NCBI RefSeq assembly: GCF_014279995.1
Contig: NZ_CP047935.1
Coordinates: 3,245,494-3,309,493, forward strand
DNA: 64,000 nt
From: Synechococcus sp. BIOS-E4-1
GTDB lineage: Bacteria; Cyanobacteriota; Cyanobacteriia; PCC-6307; Cyanobiaceae
Direction of reading: 5' to 3'
Shown: piece by piece, positions 43,166 to 52,810 of the stretch
Layout: each line of letters opens with the position of its first letter
Position numbering within the stretch: position 1 is the first letter of the stretch
Position numbers and translations under genes: made by a program
The notes under the pieces: model-generated
What the model saw: the letters and a program-made list of their open reading frames with translations, nothing else
Database searches by the model: none
Told to the model about the DNA's origin: nothing

Positions 43166-44019
43166 CACGCGAACACTGCCGTACGGCCCCGATAGACCAT
43201 CACTTGACGGCAGAGGTGAAGGCGTAGAGCCCTGGCCAAAGCAAGTCGTTCGGTGTCACGACCCTTGCGGATCAGATCCTGCACCTCATCGCGATGGCTC
43301 ACATGGGCGATGGTCTGCTCAATGATCGGGCCATCGTCCAGTTCCTCGGTCACGTAGTGGGACGTTGCACCGATCAGTTTCACGCCCCGTTCCCAGGCAC
43401 GGTGATACGGCTGTGCACCCTTGAAGGCAGGCAGAAATGAGTGGTGGATATTGATCACATTGGGAAATTGCTCAAGGAAACTACCGCTGAGCACCTGCAT
43501 GTACTTAGCCAGCACCGCCAGCTCCACGCGATGTTCGATCAGCAGCTCAAGGATGGTGTGCTCAGCTTCAGCCTTGGTCTCTCGGGTTAGCGGAACATGC
43601 ACAAACGGGACTCCGAACTCTTTGCAGCTGCCCTCCAAATCAGGGTGATTGGCAATCACGATGGGAACCTGCATGGGCAGTTCTCCACTGCGAGCCCGCC
43701 AGAGCAGATCCAGCAGGCAGTGACTTTGCTTGCTCACCAGAATCGCCACACGGGGATGCTCATCAGAGAAGTGCAGCTGAGCCTCACCCACGAGCCGTTG
43801 CGCCAGTGACTCCACCGCTGGTGCAATCGCCTGGCGCGGTAGTCCGAAGCCCTCCAGACCCCACTCAATTCTGCTGAGAAACAGGCCGGCACCGGAATCG
43901 GTGTGGTGATCGGCATGACGGATGTTGCCCCCGTTCGCAGCCACCCAGCCGGCGAGCTCACTCACGAGTGCCGGACGGTCGGGACAGATCAGCTGAAGGA
44001 TGACCGAAGCGGAGGACAA
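43165..44019 (-). CDS. purU: Formyltetrahydrofolate deformylase PurU
   Basis: Hydrolyses 10-formyl-tetrahydrofolate to formate and tetrahydrofolate, balancing one-carbon pools and feeding formate to PurT. The 284-residue protein has an N-terminal ACT domain (ILQLICPDRPALVSELAGWVAANGG) and the formyltransferase domain with INIHHSFLPAFKGAQPYHRA and EELDDGPIIEQ. These carry the Asn-His-Asp catalytic set. purT, encoded at 55 kb, is the natural consumer of the formate. Confidence 0.95.
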   Translation of the reverse strand: MSSASVILQLICPDRPALVSELAGWVAANGGNIRHADHHTDSGAGLFLSRIEWGLEGFGLPRQAIAPAVESLAQRLVGEAQLHFSDEHPRVAILVSKQSHCLLDLLWRARSGELPMQVPIVIANHPDLEGSCKEFGVPFVHVPLTRETKAEAEHTILELLIEHRVELAVLAKYMQVLSGSFLEQFPNVINIHHSFLPAFKGAQPYHRAWERGVKLIGATSHYVTEELDDGPIIEQTIAHVSHRDEVQDLIRKGRDTERLALARALRLHLCRQVMVYRGRTAVFA

Positions 44020-44071
44020 GACTCTGAGAAAGATGAAGCGTTGATTCTGGGCCCGGATGGTTGCTTACCTG

Positions 44072-44331
44072 TCAGCGAAGATGCAGGTTCACGTCCCTGG
44101 AGATGGCCTGTCAGATCCGAGCACGAATGGTTGTCAGTCCAAGACGTTCATGGGCCGCAACCCTGTGACAGTTGTTGAACCCACTGAGCTGACTATCCAC
44201 CTCCAAGAGATCGATCGGTTCGTGCAATCCCTCCTCACGAATGGAGGCCATCAGAGCTTCCAGCTTGTCGTCGTCAAGACATCACTCCGAGATCTGCGGA
44301 CGGAAGCCAACGGCACCATGTCCACCCGCAT
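44072..44331 (-). pseudogene. srx: Sulfiredoxin gene broken by a frameshift and a stop
   Basis: Reading the minus strand from ATG at 44331 gives MRVDMVPLASVRRSRSDVL, the sulfiredoxin N-terminus. One base then appears missing at about 44275. The next frame continues DDKLEALMASIREEGLHEPIDLLEV, then GFNNCHRVAAHERLGLTTIRARI with the catalytic Cys-His-Arg. A TGA at 44111-44113 then stands where Arg is expected (CGA to TGA), and the last residues QAISRDVNLHLR follow in frame before a natural stop. Restored length is about 86 residues, normal for the family. Sulfiredoxin repairs over-oxidised peroxiredoxin using ATP. Either a recent pseudogene or two sequencing errors. Confidence 0.75.
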
Positions 44332-44406
44332 GAGAGCACTCGTAACGATGGTGTTTCAACCAAATTTAGATGGCGGTTAAAGTCGCCTCGATTCTTGTGA
44401 ACCCCG

Positions 44407-44865
44407 ATGCTGAGCGCCCTGCGCCGCGTGGCCGCCTTCTGCCTCTGCCTCGCCCTCTGTTTCGGCCTCGCAGCTTGTGATGGCAGTGCCAATGCCAATC
44501 CCGCAACCATCAGCCCTGAAGATATGGCTGTGATCCGCCGGCAGGTGGAAGGCTTCACGGCTGCCAGGGACCGACTGCCTGAACTGGCCAAGCTCGTTGA
44601 AGAACGCGACTGGACCTTCACTCGCAACCTGATCCATGGCCCCATGCAGGAAGTGGGCCGCGAAATGCTGTACATCAACCAACGGCTGCTTCCCCAGGAC
44701 AGAGCAGAAGCCAACAAATTGGCGACGTCCCTGAAGGACGCCATGGCTGATCTCGATGAAGCCGCTCGTCTCCAGGACGACGGCAAACTTCAGAAGTCAT
44801 TGGACGAGCTGGAATCAGGCTTCAGCAATTACGCAGCCGTCATCCCCGAGCAGGCTCTGAGCTGA
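44407..44865 (+). CDS. psbQ: Photosystem II lipoprotein PsbQ
   Basis: Lumenal extrinsic subunit of photosystem II that stabilises the oxygen-evolving complex. The 152-residue precursor has a lipoprotein signal ending at the lipobox LAAC (Cys24), then a four-helix bundle with EDMAVIRRQVEGFTAARDRLPELAKLVEERDWTFTRNLIHGPM. It is followed by an oxidoreductase frame whose probable CTG start overlaps the stop as CTGA, so the two may be coupled even though no functional link is known. Confidence 0.95.
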   Translation: MLSALRRVAAFCLCLALCFGLAACDGSANANPATISPEDMAVIRRQVEGFTAARDRLPELAKLVEERDWTFTRNLIHGPMQEVGREMLYINQRLLPQDRAEANKLATSLKDAMADLDEAARLQDDGKLQKSLDELESGFSNYAAVIPEQALS

Positions 44866-45968
44866 TCGCCTCCATCGCCGTCATTGGTGCCGGAGTCACC
44901 GGCACTGGCACCGCTTGGCATCTTGCTGGGCAAGGGCATAAAGTTTTGCTTGCGGACCCATTGCTGGCCAGGCCGATCCCGTCCAAGCCAGCTGATCGTG
45001 ATCTGAATGGCAGCACCGCATCTCTTGGCGTGCTGATGGGCCATGCCTTCCGGCGTTCGAGCGGCCGGGCCTGGAGGCTGCGTCAACGCAGCATGACGCT
45101 TTGGCCGTCGTGGGTTGAGCAACTGAATCATCCGGAGTCGCCGCTGCAGCTGGAGACTCCGTTGATTCAACTCGCCAGCGACGCGGAAGAAGCACAGCGG
45201 ATGCAACAGCTTGCAGATTCAAGACCCGATTCAGGACTGCAGTTCATCACCAACAAAAAGCTTGAGCAGGCTGATCCGCCATGGCCACAGGCTGGTCATG
45301 GGGCGATGCTGTCGAAACGTGATGGACGGATCGATCCGCTGCAGCTGCTTCGAGCCCTGAGACGAAGCCTGGTTGAGCACAACATCGAACTACGAGCGAC
45401 AGAGGTTGTGGAACTGCTGCGGCAAAGCAGCTCAGATCGGAGCCAGTGGAGGCTCCTCACTGCAGACGGAGGGATCGACGACTTCGATGTGGTGGTGATC
45501 TGTTCTGCTTTGGGCAGCACCAAACTGCTGCAGAGCCTTGGGCATCAACGTCCCATGGATGCCGTGCTCGGACAGGTGCTTGAACTTCAGCTCAACAAGC
45601 CAGCCAAGCCATGGTCAGGGTGGCCAGCAGTGCTCACCTGCGGCGGCATCAATCTGATTCCCCAGGGGCAGAACCGCCTGTGGATCGGAGCCACGCTGGA
45701 GCCTGGCGTGACAGCGGATCCTGCAGCCCAAGAGACCATGAAACGGCTCAACGACCTGGCCCCGGCATGGCTGGAAGACTCCCAGCTGCTCGGCCAATGG
45801 CATGGCTTGCGTGCACGACCACGAGAACGACCTGCTCCACTGTTGGAAGAGCTCGAACCTGGGCTGCTGCTGGCGTCAGGGCACTACCGCAACGGCGTGT
45901 TGCTGACACCCGCAACCGCTGAATGGGTTGGCCAGCACGTTGATCAACAATCGATAACCAGCCCTTAA
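44862..45968 (+). CDS. FAD-dependent DAO-type oxidoreductase, CTG start
   Basis: A 368-residue D-amino-acid/glycine-oxidase-like flavoprotein. The FAD-binding Rossmann motif IAVIGAGVTGTGTAWHLAGQGHKVLLAD lies right at the N-terminus, and the middle has the substrate-binding DAO fold with VVVICSALGS and C-terminal SGHYRNGVLLTPATAEWVG. The first ordinary start codon (TTG at 44946) would remove the GxGxxG loop, so translation most likely begins at CTG 44862, overlapping the psbQ stop. The closest role may be a thiamin-pathway ThiO-type glycine oxidase, but this is unproven. Confidence 0.82.
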   Translation: MIASIAVIGAGVTGTGTAWHLAGQGHKVLLADPLLARPIPSKPADRDLNGSTASLGVLMGHAFRRSSGRAWRLRQRSMTLWPSWVEQLNHPESPLQLETPLIQLASDAEEAQRMQQLADSRPDSGLQFITNKKLEQADPPWPQAGHGAMLSKRDGRIDPLQLLRALRRSLVEHNIELRATEVVELLRQSSSDRSQWRLLTADGGIDDFDVVVICSALGSTKLLQSLGHQRPMDAVLGQVLELQLNKPAKPWSGWPAVLTCGGINLIPQGQNRLWIGATLEPGVTADPAAQETMKRLNDLAPAWLEDSQLLGQWHGLRARPRERPAPLLEELEPGLLLASGHYRNGVLLTPATAEWVGQHVDQQSITSP

Positions 45969-46041
45969 ATCGGGTCTCATCGCATTGCAATAAGTTCAAT
46001 CCGGGTGTTCTTCACTCTCCATCGATTTTTTAGAAGAGTTC

Positions 46042-47043
46042 ATGCAACGCTCTTTTCTCACGAGAACGCTCACTGTCATCTCGGGTATGGCCGCAGGACT
46101 CAGCCTGGCTGCTTGCTCCACAGGTGGTGGTGGTGATGAAAAAGTCCAGGGCCAGCTCTCCGCAGCAGGCGCTTCCTTCCCTGCGGCTATTTACCAGCGA
46201 TGGTTTCAGGGATTGTCGTCCCATGGTGTGAATGTCAATTACCAGTCAGTGGGTTCAGGTGCTGGTGTCCGTCAATTCACCGCAGAAACGGTCGATTTCG
46301 GCGCCTCCGACAAACCGATGAAGCCCGAAGCCATTGCCAAGGTGAGTCGCGGTGTGGTGCAGATCCCCATGACCGCCGGGGCGATCGCCGTGGCTTACAA
46401 CAACCCCGGCTGCGATTTATCACTCACCCAAAAGCAACTGGCAGGGATTTTTCTCGGGCAGATCACGAACTACAGCGCACTCGGATGTGATGACAAGGCG
46501 ATCAACATTGTTCACCGTTCCGACGGCTCCGGCACCACCTACAACTTCACGAAACATCTGGAAGCCATTAGCCCTGAGTGGAAAAAGGATGTTGGCGCAG
46601 ACAAGTCGGTCAAATGGCCAACCGGTGTTGGAGCCAAAGGCAATGAGGGTGTCTCCGCCCAGCTGAATCAAATCGCTGGAGGCATCGGTTACGTGGAATT
46701 GGCCTATGTGAAGGGTGATCTGCAGGCCGCTGCAGTGCAGAACGCTTCGGGTGAACAGGTGAAGCCCACCAATGCCACGGCCAGCGAAGCTCTGGGTTCC
46801 ATTGACCTCGGCCCCGATCTGATCGGAGGTAATCCCAATCCCAAAGCGGGCTATCCGATCGTCACCTTCACCTGGGTGCTGGCCTACAAAACTGGCAACG
46901 ACGACAAAACGACAATGTTGAGGAAGACCTTCAACTACATGCTGTCCGAAGAAGCACAGTCGCAGGCTCCCGAGCTGGGCTACGTCTCATTGCCACCTGA
47001 TGTGGTGAACCAATCCAAAGCCGCAGCCGATTCCATCAACTGA
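46042..47043 (+). CDS. pstS: Phosphate ABC transporter substrate-binding protein PstS
   Basis: Periplasmic phosphate-binding lipoprotein of 333 residues. The signal peptide ends at lipobox SLAACST (Cys25). The phosphate-binding shells show GAGASFPA-like text (AAGASFPAAIYQRWF), GSGAGVRQF, FGASDKPM, and HRSDGSGTTYNFTKHL. Marine Synechococcus strains carry several pstS copies, and no pstCAB follows here, so this is an orphan paralogue. It ends at a strong bidirectional terminator before dnaK. No clear PhoB box was found upstream. Confidence 0.94.
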   Translation: MQRSFLTRTLTVISGMAAGLSLAACSTGGGGDEKVQGQLSAAGASFPAAIYQRWFQGLSSHGVNVNYQSVGSGAGVRQFTAETVDFGASDKPMKPEAIAKVSRGVVQIPMTAGAIAVAYNNPGCDLSLTQKQLAGIFLGQITNYSALGCDDKAINIVHRSDGSGTTYNFTKHLEAISPEWKKDVGADKSVKWPTGVGAKGNEGVSAQLNQIAGGIGYVELAYVKGDLQAAAVQNASGEQVKPTNATASEALGSIDLGPDLIGGNPNPKAGYPIVTFTWVLAYKTGNDDKTTMLRKTFNYMLSEEAQSQAPELGYVSLPPDVVNQSKAAADSIN

Positions 47044-47090
47044 ACGATCGCAACCTCTCGATCAACTGCGTCTAGACCAACTTGCAAATC

Positions 47091-47114
47091 AAAAGGGAGC
47101 GAATGCTCCCTTTT
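47091..47114. terminator. Bidirectional terminator between pstS and dnaK
   Basis: AAAAGGGAGC and GCTCCCTTTT form a perfect ten-pair stem around GAAT. The run of A on one side and T on the other gives a U-tract in both directions, serving pstS (stop 47043) and the convergent dnaK (stop 47195). Confidence 0.88.
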
Positions 47115-47194
47115 GATGCAACAAACAACTCCGTCTGATCACAGACGGGGGGAAAACAAGAGGATTCAGACCACGTGTGATTGGCCTTAAAAAA

Positions 47195-49111
47195 TCACTT
47201 GGATTCCGTGAATTCAGCGTCGATCACATCATCGCCGGACTCACCAGATCCAGAACCCCCTCCGGGAGTCGCGCCTGAGTCGCCACCAGGAGCAGCGCCG
47301 GCTTCAGCACCAGCCTGCTGATACACAGAGGCTCCCACGGTGTAAAGCTCCTGCTGCAGTTCCTCAAGCAGGGGCTTCATCGCGTCGTAATCCTCCTTCT
47401 CAGTGGCTTCCTTGAGCTTGGTGCGCTTCTCCTCCACCTTGGTCTTGGCATCTGCATCGACCTTGTCGCCCAGCTCCTCCATCTGCTTTTCAGCTTGATA
47501 AACGAGGGTTTCAGCCTGGTTCTTGAGATCGATCCGCTCGCGCTTCTCCTTGTCAGCGCTGGCGTTGGCTTCAGCATCCTTGACCATGGTTTCCACCTCG
47601 GAGTCGCTGAGGGTGGAGGCTCCGGTGATGGAGATGGATTGCTCCTTGCCGCTGCCCTTGTCCTTGGCGGTGACGCTGAGAATGCCGTTGGCATCAATGT
47701 CGAAGGTCACTTCGATCTGAGGCACACCGCGGGGAGCAGCGGGAATGCCATCAAGACGGAAGGTTCCAAGGCTCTTGTTGTCGGACGCCATCTCGCGCTC
47801 ACCCTGGAGCACGTGAATCTCCACGTTGGTCTGACCATCCACAGCAGTGGAGTAGGTCTCAGACTTCTTGGTGGGCACCGTGGTGTTGCGGGTGATCATC
47901 TTGGTCATCACACCACCGAGGGTCTCCACACCCAGAGAAAGAGGGGTGACGTCCAGCAACAGGATGTCCTTCACCTCACCGGCGAGCACACCGCCCTGGA
48001 TGGCAGCACCCACGGCCACCACCTCGTCAGGGTTCACCGTCTGATTGGGATCCTTACCAGTCACTCGCTTGACCAGCTCGAGCACCGCCGGAATCCGGGT
48101 GGATCCGCCCACCATCACAATCTCGTCCAGCTCACCGGACGACAACTTGGCGTCCTTGAGTGACTGCTCAACAGGGACGCGGCAGCGATCAATCAACTTG
48201 GAGGCCAGCTCCTCGAACTTGCCACGGGTCAGGGTGAGGTCGAGATGCTTGGGCCCTTCTGGGGTGGCCGTGATGAACGGCAGATTGATCTCACTCTGGG
48301 TGGCGCTGGAAAGTTCAATCTTGGCTTTTTCAGCAGCTTCGGTGAGGCGCTGGAGAGCCTGCTTGTCCTGACGCAGATCGATGCCTTCATTCGACTTGAA
48401 GGTGTCGGCCAGGTGATCGACGATCACCTTGTCAAAGTCATCACCGCCGAGGTGGGTGTCACCCGAGGTGGACAGAACCTCAAAAACGCCATCGCCAACC
48501 TCGAGAACCGAAACGTCGAAGGTGCCGCCGCCAAGGTCGAAGACCAGGATCCGCTCATTGCTCTTTTTGTCGAGCCCGTAAGCCAAAGCCGCTGCGGTGG
48601 GCTCGTTGATGATGCGCAGCACCTCAAGGCCGGCAATCTTGCCCGCATCCTTGGTGGCCTGACGCTGGGAATCATTGAAGTAGGCGGGAACGGTGATCAC
48701 CGCCTGGGTCACAGACTCTCCGAGGTACTTGCCGGCATCCTCTGCCAGCTTGCGCAGCACCTGGGCGGACACCTCCTCAGGGGCGAACTGCTTCTCGAGA
48801 ACCGGACACTTCACCTTCACATTGGAGCCGGCTTTCTCAACCGAATAACTCACTTCCTTCGACTCTTCGTTCACCTCATCGACCCGACGGCCGATGAAAC
48901 GTTTCACGGAATAGAACGTGTTGTCGGGATTCATGACCGCCTGACGCTTGGCGATCTGACCCACCAGTTGATCCTGGTTCTTGGTGTAGGCCACCACCGA
49001 CGGCGTGGTGCGGAAGCCCTCGGCATTGGCGATCACAGTGGGCTTGCCACCCTCCATCACCGACACACAACTGTTGGTGGTTCCGAGATCGATTCCGACA
49101 ACCTTGCCCAT
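47195..49111 (-). CDS. dnaK: Chaperone DnaK (Hsp70)
   Basis: Hsp70 chaperone, 638 residues: ATPase domain with [16 protein letters not shown], the phosphate-2 loop [16 protein letters not shown] and the adenosine motif [15 protein letters not shown]; linker [14 protein letters not shown]; substrate-binding domain; and a glycine-rich C-terminus with DDVIDAEF. It resembles the main heat-responsive DnaK2 type of cyanobacteria in length. Long mirror frames on the opposite strand are the well-known antisense artefact of dnaK and are not genes. Confidence 0.97.
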   Translation of the reverse strand: MGKVVGIDLGTTNSCVSVMEGGKPTVIANAEGFRTTPSVVAYTKNQDQLVGQIAKRQAVMNPDNTFYSVKRFIGRRVDEVNEESKEVSYSVEKAGSNVKVKCPVLEKQFAPEEVSAQVLRKLAEDAGKYLGESVTQAVITVPAYFNDSQRQATKDAGKIAGLEVLRIINEPTAAALAYGLDKKSNERILVFDLGGGTFDVSVLEVGDGVFEVLSTSGDTHLGGDDFDKVIVDHLADTFKSNEGIDLRQDKQALQRLTEAAEKAKIELSSATQSEINLPFITATPEGPKHLDLTLTRGKFEELASKLIDRCRVPVEQSLKDAKLSSGELDEIVMVGGSTRIPAVLELVKRVTGKDPNQTVNPDEVVAVGAAIQGGVLAGEVKDILLLDVTPLSLGVETLGGVMTKMITRNTTVPTKKSETYSTAVDGQTNVEIHVLQGEREMASDNKSLGTFRLDGIPAAPRGVPQIEVTFDIDANGILSVTAKDKGSGKEQSISITGASTLSDSEVETMVKDAEANASADKEKRERIDLKNQAETLVYQAEKQMEELGDKVDADAKTKVEEKRTKLKEATEKEDYDAMKPLLEELQQELYTVGASVYQQAGAEAGAAPGGDSGATPGGGSGSGESGDDVIDAEFTESK

Positions 49112-49246
49112 CCGTGCCTCCTTGCTTCGCGTAGTGACTGATTAGATCCTCTGCATCTTCGGCAGAGGCAATGCCTCCAGGCGAGGTGTGGTTCCCGAAC
49201 AGGCCGATGAGGCAGCAGGCTGGTGCACAGGATTGTGCGACTCGCA

Positions 49247-50161
49247 ATGATCAGCGGAACCACAGGACTGATCGGCTTGCTCGGACAACCCGTGAGCCAT
49301 TCCCTGTCACCGGTGATGCATAACGCCGCGCTGAAAGCGATGCATCTCGATTGGCGTTACCTGGCGTTGCCCTGTGAAGCGGATGATCTGAAGACAGTGC
49401 TCAACGGACTGCAAGCCGTGGGTTGCCGCGGGCTGAACGTGACCATTCCGCACAAGCAGCAGGCAGCAGACCTCTGCCGGGAGCTGAGCCCTCTGGCCAA
49501 GCGACTGGGGGCCGTGAACACGCTCACGCCTCTTAAAGAGGGTGGATGGCATGGCCATAACACCGATGCCGAGGGTTTTCTGGCACCACTGCAGTCGTCT
49601 CCAGACCTGTGGCAAGGGGCGGAAGCTGTGGTGCTGGGCTGCGGTGGCAGCGCCCGAGCCGTGGTGGCCGGGCTGCAGCAACTTCCTCTGAGCACGATTC
49701 ATGTGGCCGGTAGACGCCCTGACGCGCTGGAAACCTTTCTGGGCGACCTGACGTCCGACCAGGGCAACGACAGCGTGCCGCTGATCGGTATGGCCCTCGA
49801 AGCAGACCCGCTCAACCGGATCTTGAAACGATCGAAGCTTGTGGTGAACACCACTCCCGTGGGGATGCAGGGTCACGGGGATGACAACGCCATGCCGCTC
49901 GGCAGAGATCTTTGGACAGGCGTTGATGCATCCATGACCTTCTATGACCTGATCTACACACCACGACCAACGCCTTGGCTGATGCTGGGGCAACAGCTTG
50001 GATGCCCCAGCATCGATGGACTGGAAATGCTGGTTCAACAGGGAGCTGCCGCCCTGCGTCGATGGTCGGGCCGCGCGGATGTCCCGGTTGCGCTGATGCG
50101 CGAAGAAGCGCTTCGAAGCCTGAATGCGGATCAGGTTCTACCTGAAAGATTCACGGACTGA
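49247..50161 (+). CDS. aroE: Shikimate dehydrogenase AroE
   Basis: Reduces 3-dehydroshikimate to shikimate with NADPH. From the ATG at 49247 the protein has 304 residues; the frame extends to a GTG at 49223 but family homology starts at GLIGLLGQPVSHSLSP. NVTIPHKQQA carries the catalytic Lys, LGCGGSARAVVAGL the NADP-binding loop, and NTTPVGM and SIDGLEMLVQQGA the substrate contacts. A companion DAHP synthase lies at 32-33 kb. Confidence 0.95.
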   Translation: MISGTTGLIGLLGQPVSHSLSPVMHNAALKAMHLDWRYLALPCEADDLKTVLNGLQAVGCRGLNVTIPHKQQAADLCRELSPLAKRLGAVNTLTPLKEGGWHGHNTDAEGFLAPLQSSPDLWQGAEAVVLGCGGSARAVVAGLQQLPLSTIHVAGRRPDALETFLGDLTSDQGNDSVPLIGMALEADPLNRILKRSKLVVNTTPVGMQGHGDDNAMPLGRDLWTGVDASMTFYDLIYTPRPTPWLMLGQQLGCPSIDGLEMLVQQGAAALRRWSGRADVPVALMREEALRSLNADQVLPERFTD

Positions 50162-50170
50162 AGCAACGTT

Positions 50171-50677
50171 GTGAGTCACAAGACCTACGCTCGGGCCACT
50201 GTTGAGGCTGCGATGCCCATTCCCGCCTGGCAACGGTTCCTGGGTGTACTGGTGTACGTCCTGCCCTGGAGCGATGCAATTCCGTTCGGCAGCCATCTGA
50301 TGGGTCAGTTCCCCTGGATGCAGTGGCTCACCCTGCCTGCATTGCCTCTCGTGCTGCTCGAACGGGGCATCCCCTTCGGAAATCTGCTGGTGTTCTTCCT
50401 GCTGTTCCTGGCTGTGGTGCGCAATCCAAACGTGCCCTACTTCCTACGCTTCAACACGCTCCAGGCCCTGCTGGTCGACATCATCGTGGTGCTGCTCGGC
50501 TACGCCTTTGGCATCCTGCTGCAACCACTCAGCAGTGGTCTGATGCTGCGCACCCTGTCGAGCACGGTGGTGGTGGCGGTGCTGGCTGTGGTGATCTTCG
50601 CTTTGATCGAATGCATCCGCGGCAGAGAACCTGATCTACCAGGATTGAGCCAGGCTGTTCGCATGCAGCTCTACTGA
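50171..50677 (+). CDS. Tic20 family protein (Ycf60)
   Basis: A 168-residue membrane protein with four hydrophobic segments. The family pattern is visible in [46 protein letters not shown] and [26 protein letters not shown]. Homologues form the Tic20 component of the chloroplast inner-envelope protein import channel; the cyanobacterial role is not established. It starts ten bases after the aroE stop. Confidence 0.9.
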   Translation: MSHKTYARATVEAAMPIPAWQRFLGVLVYVLPWSDAIPFGSHLMGQFPWMQWLTLPALPLVLLERGIPFGNLLVFFLLFLAVVRNPNVPYFLRFNTLQALLVDIIVVLLGYAFGILLQPLSSGLMLRTLSSTVVVAVLAVVIFALIECIRGREPDLPGLSQAVRMQLY

Positions 50678-50756
50678 ATGTGTCAACCCCAAGGAGATAG
50701 GCTGTTGGATCCGTCGCTCACGCAGTGAGCCTTCAGTCCCTGTCGGATCTGTCTCC

Positions 50757-51125
50757 ATGACCCAGACGCCTTACTACGAGACCATGTACATCCTTCGTCC
50801 GGACATTCCGGAAGAGGAAGTTGAGTCTCATCTCACCAAGTACCGCGACATCCTGGTCGAAACCGGTGCTGATGTCCTGGACAACCAGATGCGCGGCAAG
50901 CGTCGCCTCGCCTATCCGATCGCAAAGCACAAGGAAGGCATCTACGTTCAGCTGAGCCACAACGGTGATGGACAGCAGGTTGCTGTTCTTGAGAAAGCCA
51001 TGCGCCTCAGCGAAGACGTGATCCGTTATCTCACCGTCAAGCAAGACGGACCTCTGCCGGCTCCCCGCGTGGCTCCAGGCACTGAAGCCGCTGCACAGCC
51101 CGAAACAGCCGAAGCTTCCGCCTAA
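50757..51125 (+). CDS. rpsF: Small ribosomal subunit protein bS6
   Basis: 30S ribosomal protein S6, 122 residues. The core [46 protein letters not shown] and a final helix are followed by a roughly 20-residue Ala/Pro/Glu-rich tail common in cyanobacteria. It stands alone, without rpsR or rplI. Confidence 0.96.
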   Translation: MTQTPYYETMYILRPDIPEEEVESHLTKYRDILVETGADVLDNQMRGKRRLAYPIAKHKEGIYVQLSHNGDGQQVAVLEKAMRLSEDVIRYLTVKQDGPLPAPRVAPGTEAAAQPETAEASA

Positions 51126-51148
51126 ATCCAAGGCATTGTTCAACTGCT

Positions 51149-51170
51149 GACCGAGCGATAGCGTTCGGTC
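51149..51170 (+). other. Hairpin ending on the base before a start codon
   Basis: GACCGAGCG and CGTTCGGTC-like bases (51149-51157 with 51162-51170) pair over nine positions, one of them G.T, around a four-base loop. The last paired base directly precedes the ATG at 51171. It may end the rpsF message or restrict ribosome entry at the next gene. Confidence 0.6.
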
Positions 51171-51554
51171 ATGCAGCCTCCCGACGCCAACCATCAGGCA
51201 CCATTACCTCTCTGGGATCCATCACCGGAGCCGGTTCAGGCTGATCCATACCAGGAAGACGACAACGATGCTCTGCGAGCGCGCATCGTTGAACTTGAGC
51301 AGATGGTTGAACACTATGAAGCACTGCTGAGTGAGCTCCCTGATCTGTTTGAGCGCAAGTTTCAGCAACGCCTGGAACCACTGATGGAGCGTTACCGCCT
51401 GCTGGCACGAGCTCAACAGATCCTGGGCGAACCTGCTCTGCCCCTGATTGAAGAGCCCTCAAAGCCGCTGCCAGAGATCCCCATTCCCCTTCTGGAGCGC
51501 TGGCGCAGCACAAGACACAACAATCGAAGGCGTGCCGATCGGCACGCCGCCTGA
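51171..51554 (+). CDS. Conserved cyanobacterial hypothetical, coiled-coil
   Basis: A 127-residue soluble protein. The middle third, ALRARIVELEQMVEHYEALLSELPDLFERKFQQRLEPLMERYRLL, has heptad-like hydrophobic spacing that predicts a coiled coil. It is flanked by proline-rich ends and a basic C-terminus (RRRADRHAA). Similar proteins occur across marine cyanobacteria but no function is known. A hairpin abuts its ATG, and a perfect palindrome covers its last codons. Confidence 0.65.
   Translation: MQPPDANHQAPLPLWDPSPEPVQADPYQEDDNDALRARIVELEQMVEHYEALLSELPDLFERKFQQRLEPLMERYRLLARAQQILGEPALPLIEEPSKPLPEIPIPLLERWRSTRHNNRRRADRHAA
51529..51548. terminator. Perfect 20-base palindrome between convergent genes
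   Basis: GGCGTGCCGA followed at once by its reverse complement. It lies in the final codons of the 127-residue hypothetical, 30 bases from the convergent argG stop. RNA from either strand would fold the same way, fitting a bidirectional terminator or a 3' stabiliser, though no U-tract follows. Confidence 0.55.
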
Positions 51555-51577
51555 TTCAGCAGGCAACTGCCTGACGG

Positions 51578-52783
51578 CTAACGGCGTCGCGCTGCCGACC
51601 AGATCCGGATGGGCAATCCCCAGATGTAGATGAAACCCTCTGCTGCGCGGTGATCGAATTGATCGTCGCTGCCGTAGGAGGCCATCTCAGGAACGTAAAG
51701 GCTGCTGTCGCTGGAGCTGCGCCCCGTGACGATGGCATTGCCCTTGTGCAGACGCAGGCGGACCGTGCCATTCACGTGGGTCTGGGTGCGATCCATGAAT
51801 CCATCAAGCGCTTCCTTGAGCGGTCCGAACCAGAGGCCCTGATACACCAGGTCCGCCCACTGCATCTCCAGCTGACGCTTGGTACGAAGCACATCGGCTG
51901 CCAGGGTGAGGCTCTCCAGTTCCTGATGGGCCTGGATCAGCAGCAGCAGACCGGGGGTTTCATAGATCTCACGGCTCTTGATGCCGACCACTCGGTTCTC
52001 GATCATGTCGAGCCTGCCGATGCCATGCATTCCAGCCAGTCGGTTGGCTTCACGGATCAGCTCAACCGGTGCCAGCCGCACGCCATCAATACTGACCGGA
52101 TTACCAGCCTCGAAGCCGATTTCAATCTCCTGAGCCTGAGACGGTGCCGCATCCACGGACACGCTCATGGCAAACACTTCTTCGGGAGGCGCAACCATCG
52201 GATCCTCAAGCGGACCCGCTTCAACGCTGCGGCCCAGCAGATTGAGGTCGATTGAATAGGGAGACTTCTTACTCACTGGAGCGGGAACCCCGCAACGCTC
52301 GCCATAGGCAATCGTTTCCTCACGGCTCATTCCCCATTCACGGGCAGGGGTGAGCACCTTCAGATCAGGAGCCAAGGCAGCGATCGCCACGTCAAATCGC
52401 ACCTGATCGTTTCCCTTGCCGGTGCACCCATGAGCCACGGCATCGGCGCCAACCTCCCGTGCCACCTCCACCAGACGTCGGGCAATCAGCGGACGCGCCA
52501 GTGCTGTGGATAGTGGATAACGACCCTCGTACAAAGCATTGGCCCGGATCGCTGGAAAAGCGAACTCCTCGATGAAGGGTTGAATGAGGTCACCAACCAG
52601 GGACTGACTTGCACCAGCGTCCAGAGCCTTGAGACGAATCGGCTCCAGCTCATCGCCCTGACCGAGGTCTGCAGCAAAGGTGATCACCTCGTCGACTCCC
52701 CACTCCTGCTTGAGGTAGGGAATGCAGACACTGGTGTCCACACCTCCGGAATACGCGAGCACAACCTTCTTGGCGCGTCCCAT
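51578..52783 (-). CDS. argG: Argininosuccinate synthase ArgG
   Basis: Joins citrulline and aspartate with ATP in arginine synthesis. The 401-residue protein begins [24 protein letters not shown], with the PP-loop SGGVDTS; other landmarks are [17 protein letters not shown] and [24 protein letters not shown] one codon earlier is ignored. Arginine synthesis is also the pathway controlled by PII and PirA, whose candidate gene lies at the other end of this window. Confidence 0.97.
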   Translation of the reverse strand: MGRAKKVVLAYSGGVDTSVCIPYLKQEWGVDEVITFAADLGQGDELEPIRLKALDAGASQSLVGDLIQPFIEEFAFPAIRANALYEGRYPLSTALARPLIARRLVEVAREVGADAVAHGCTGKGNDQVRFDVAIAALAPDLKVLTPAREWGMSREETIAYGERCGVPAPVSKKSPYSIDLNLLGRSVEAGPLEDPMVAPPEEVFAMSVSVDAAPSQAQEIEIGFEAGNPVSIDGVRLAPVELIREANRLAGMHGIGRLDMIENRVVGIKSREIYETPGLLLLIQAHQELESLTLAADVLRTKRQLEMQWADLVYQGLWFGPLKEALDGFMDRTQTHVNGTVRLRLHKGNAIVTGRSSSDSSLYVPEMASYGSDDQFDHRAAEGFIYIWGLPIRIWSAARRR

Positions 52784-52810
52784 CAAGCGGACTCCTGATC
52801 TGTATCGGAA

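Noticed and set aside
44057-44380. 107-codon plus-strand frame
   Set aside because: Antisense to the broken sulfiredoxin gene, with no protein-like pattern of its own.
47495-49141. Two long plus-strand open frames (222 and 298 codons) antisense to dnaK
   Set aside because: Mirror frames of dnaK codon periodicity are a known artefact; no motifs and dnaK is intact.
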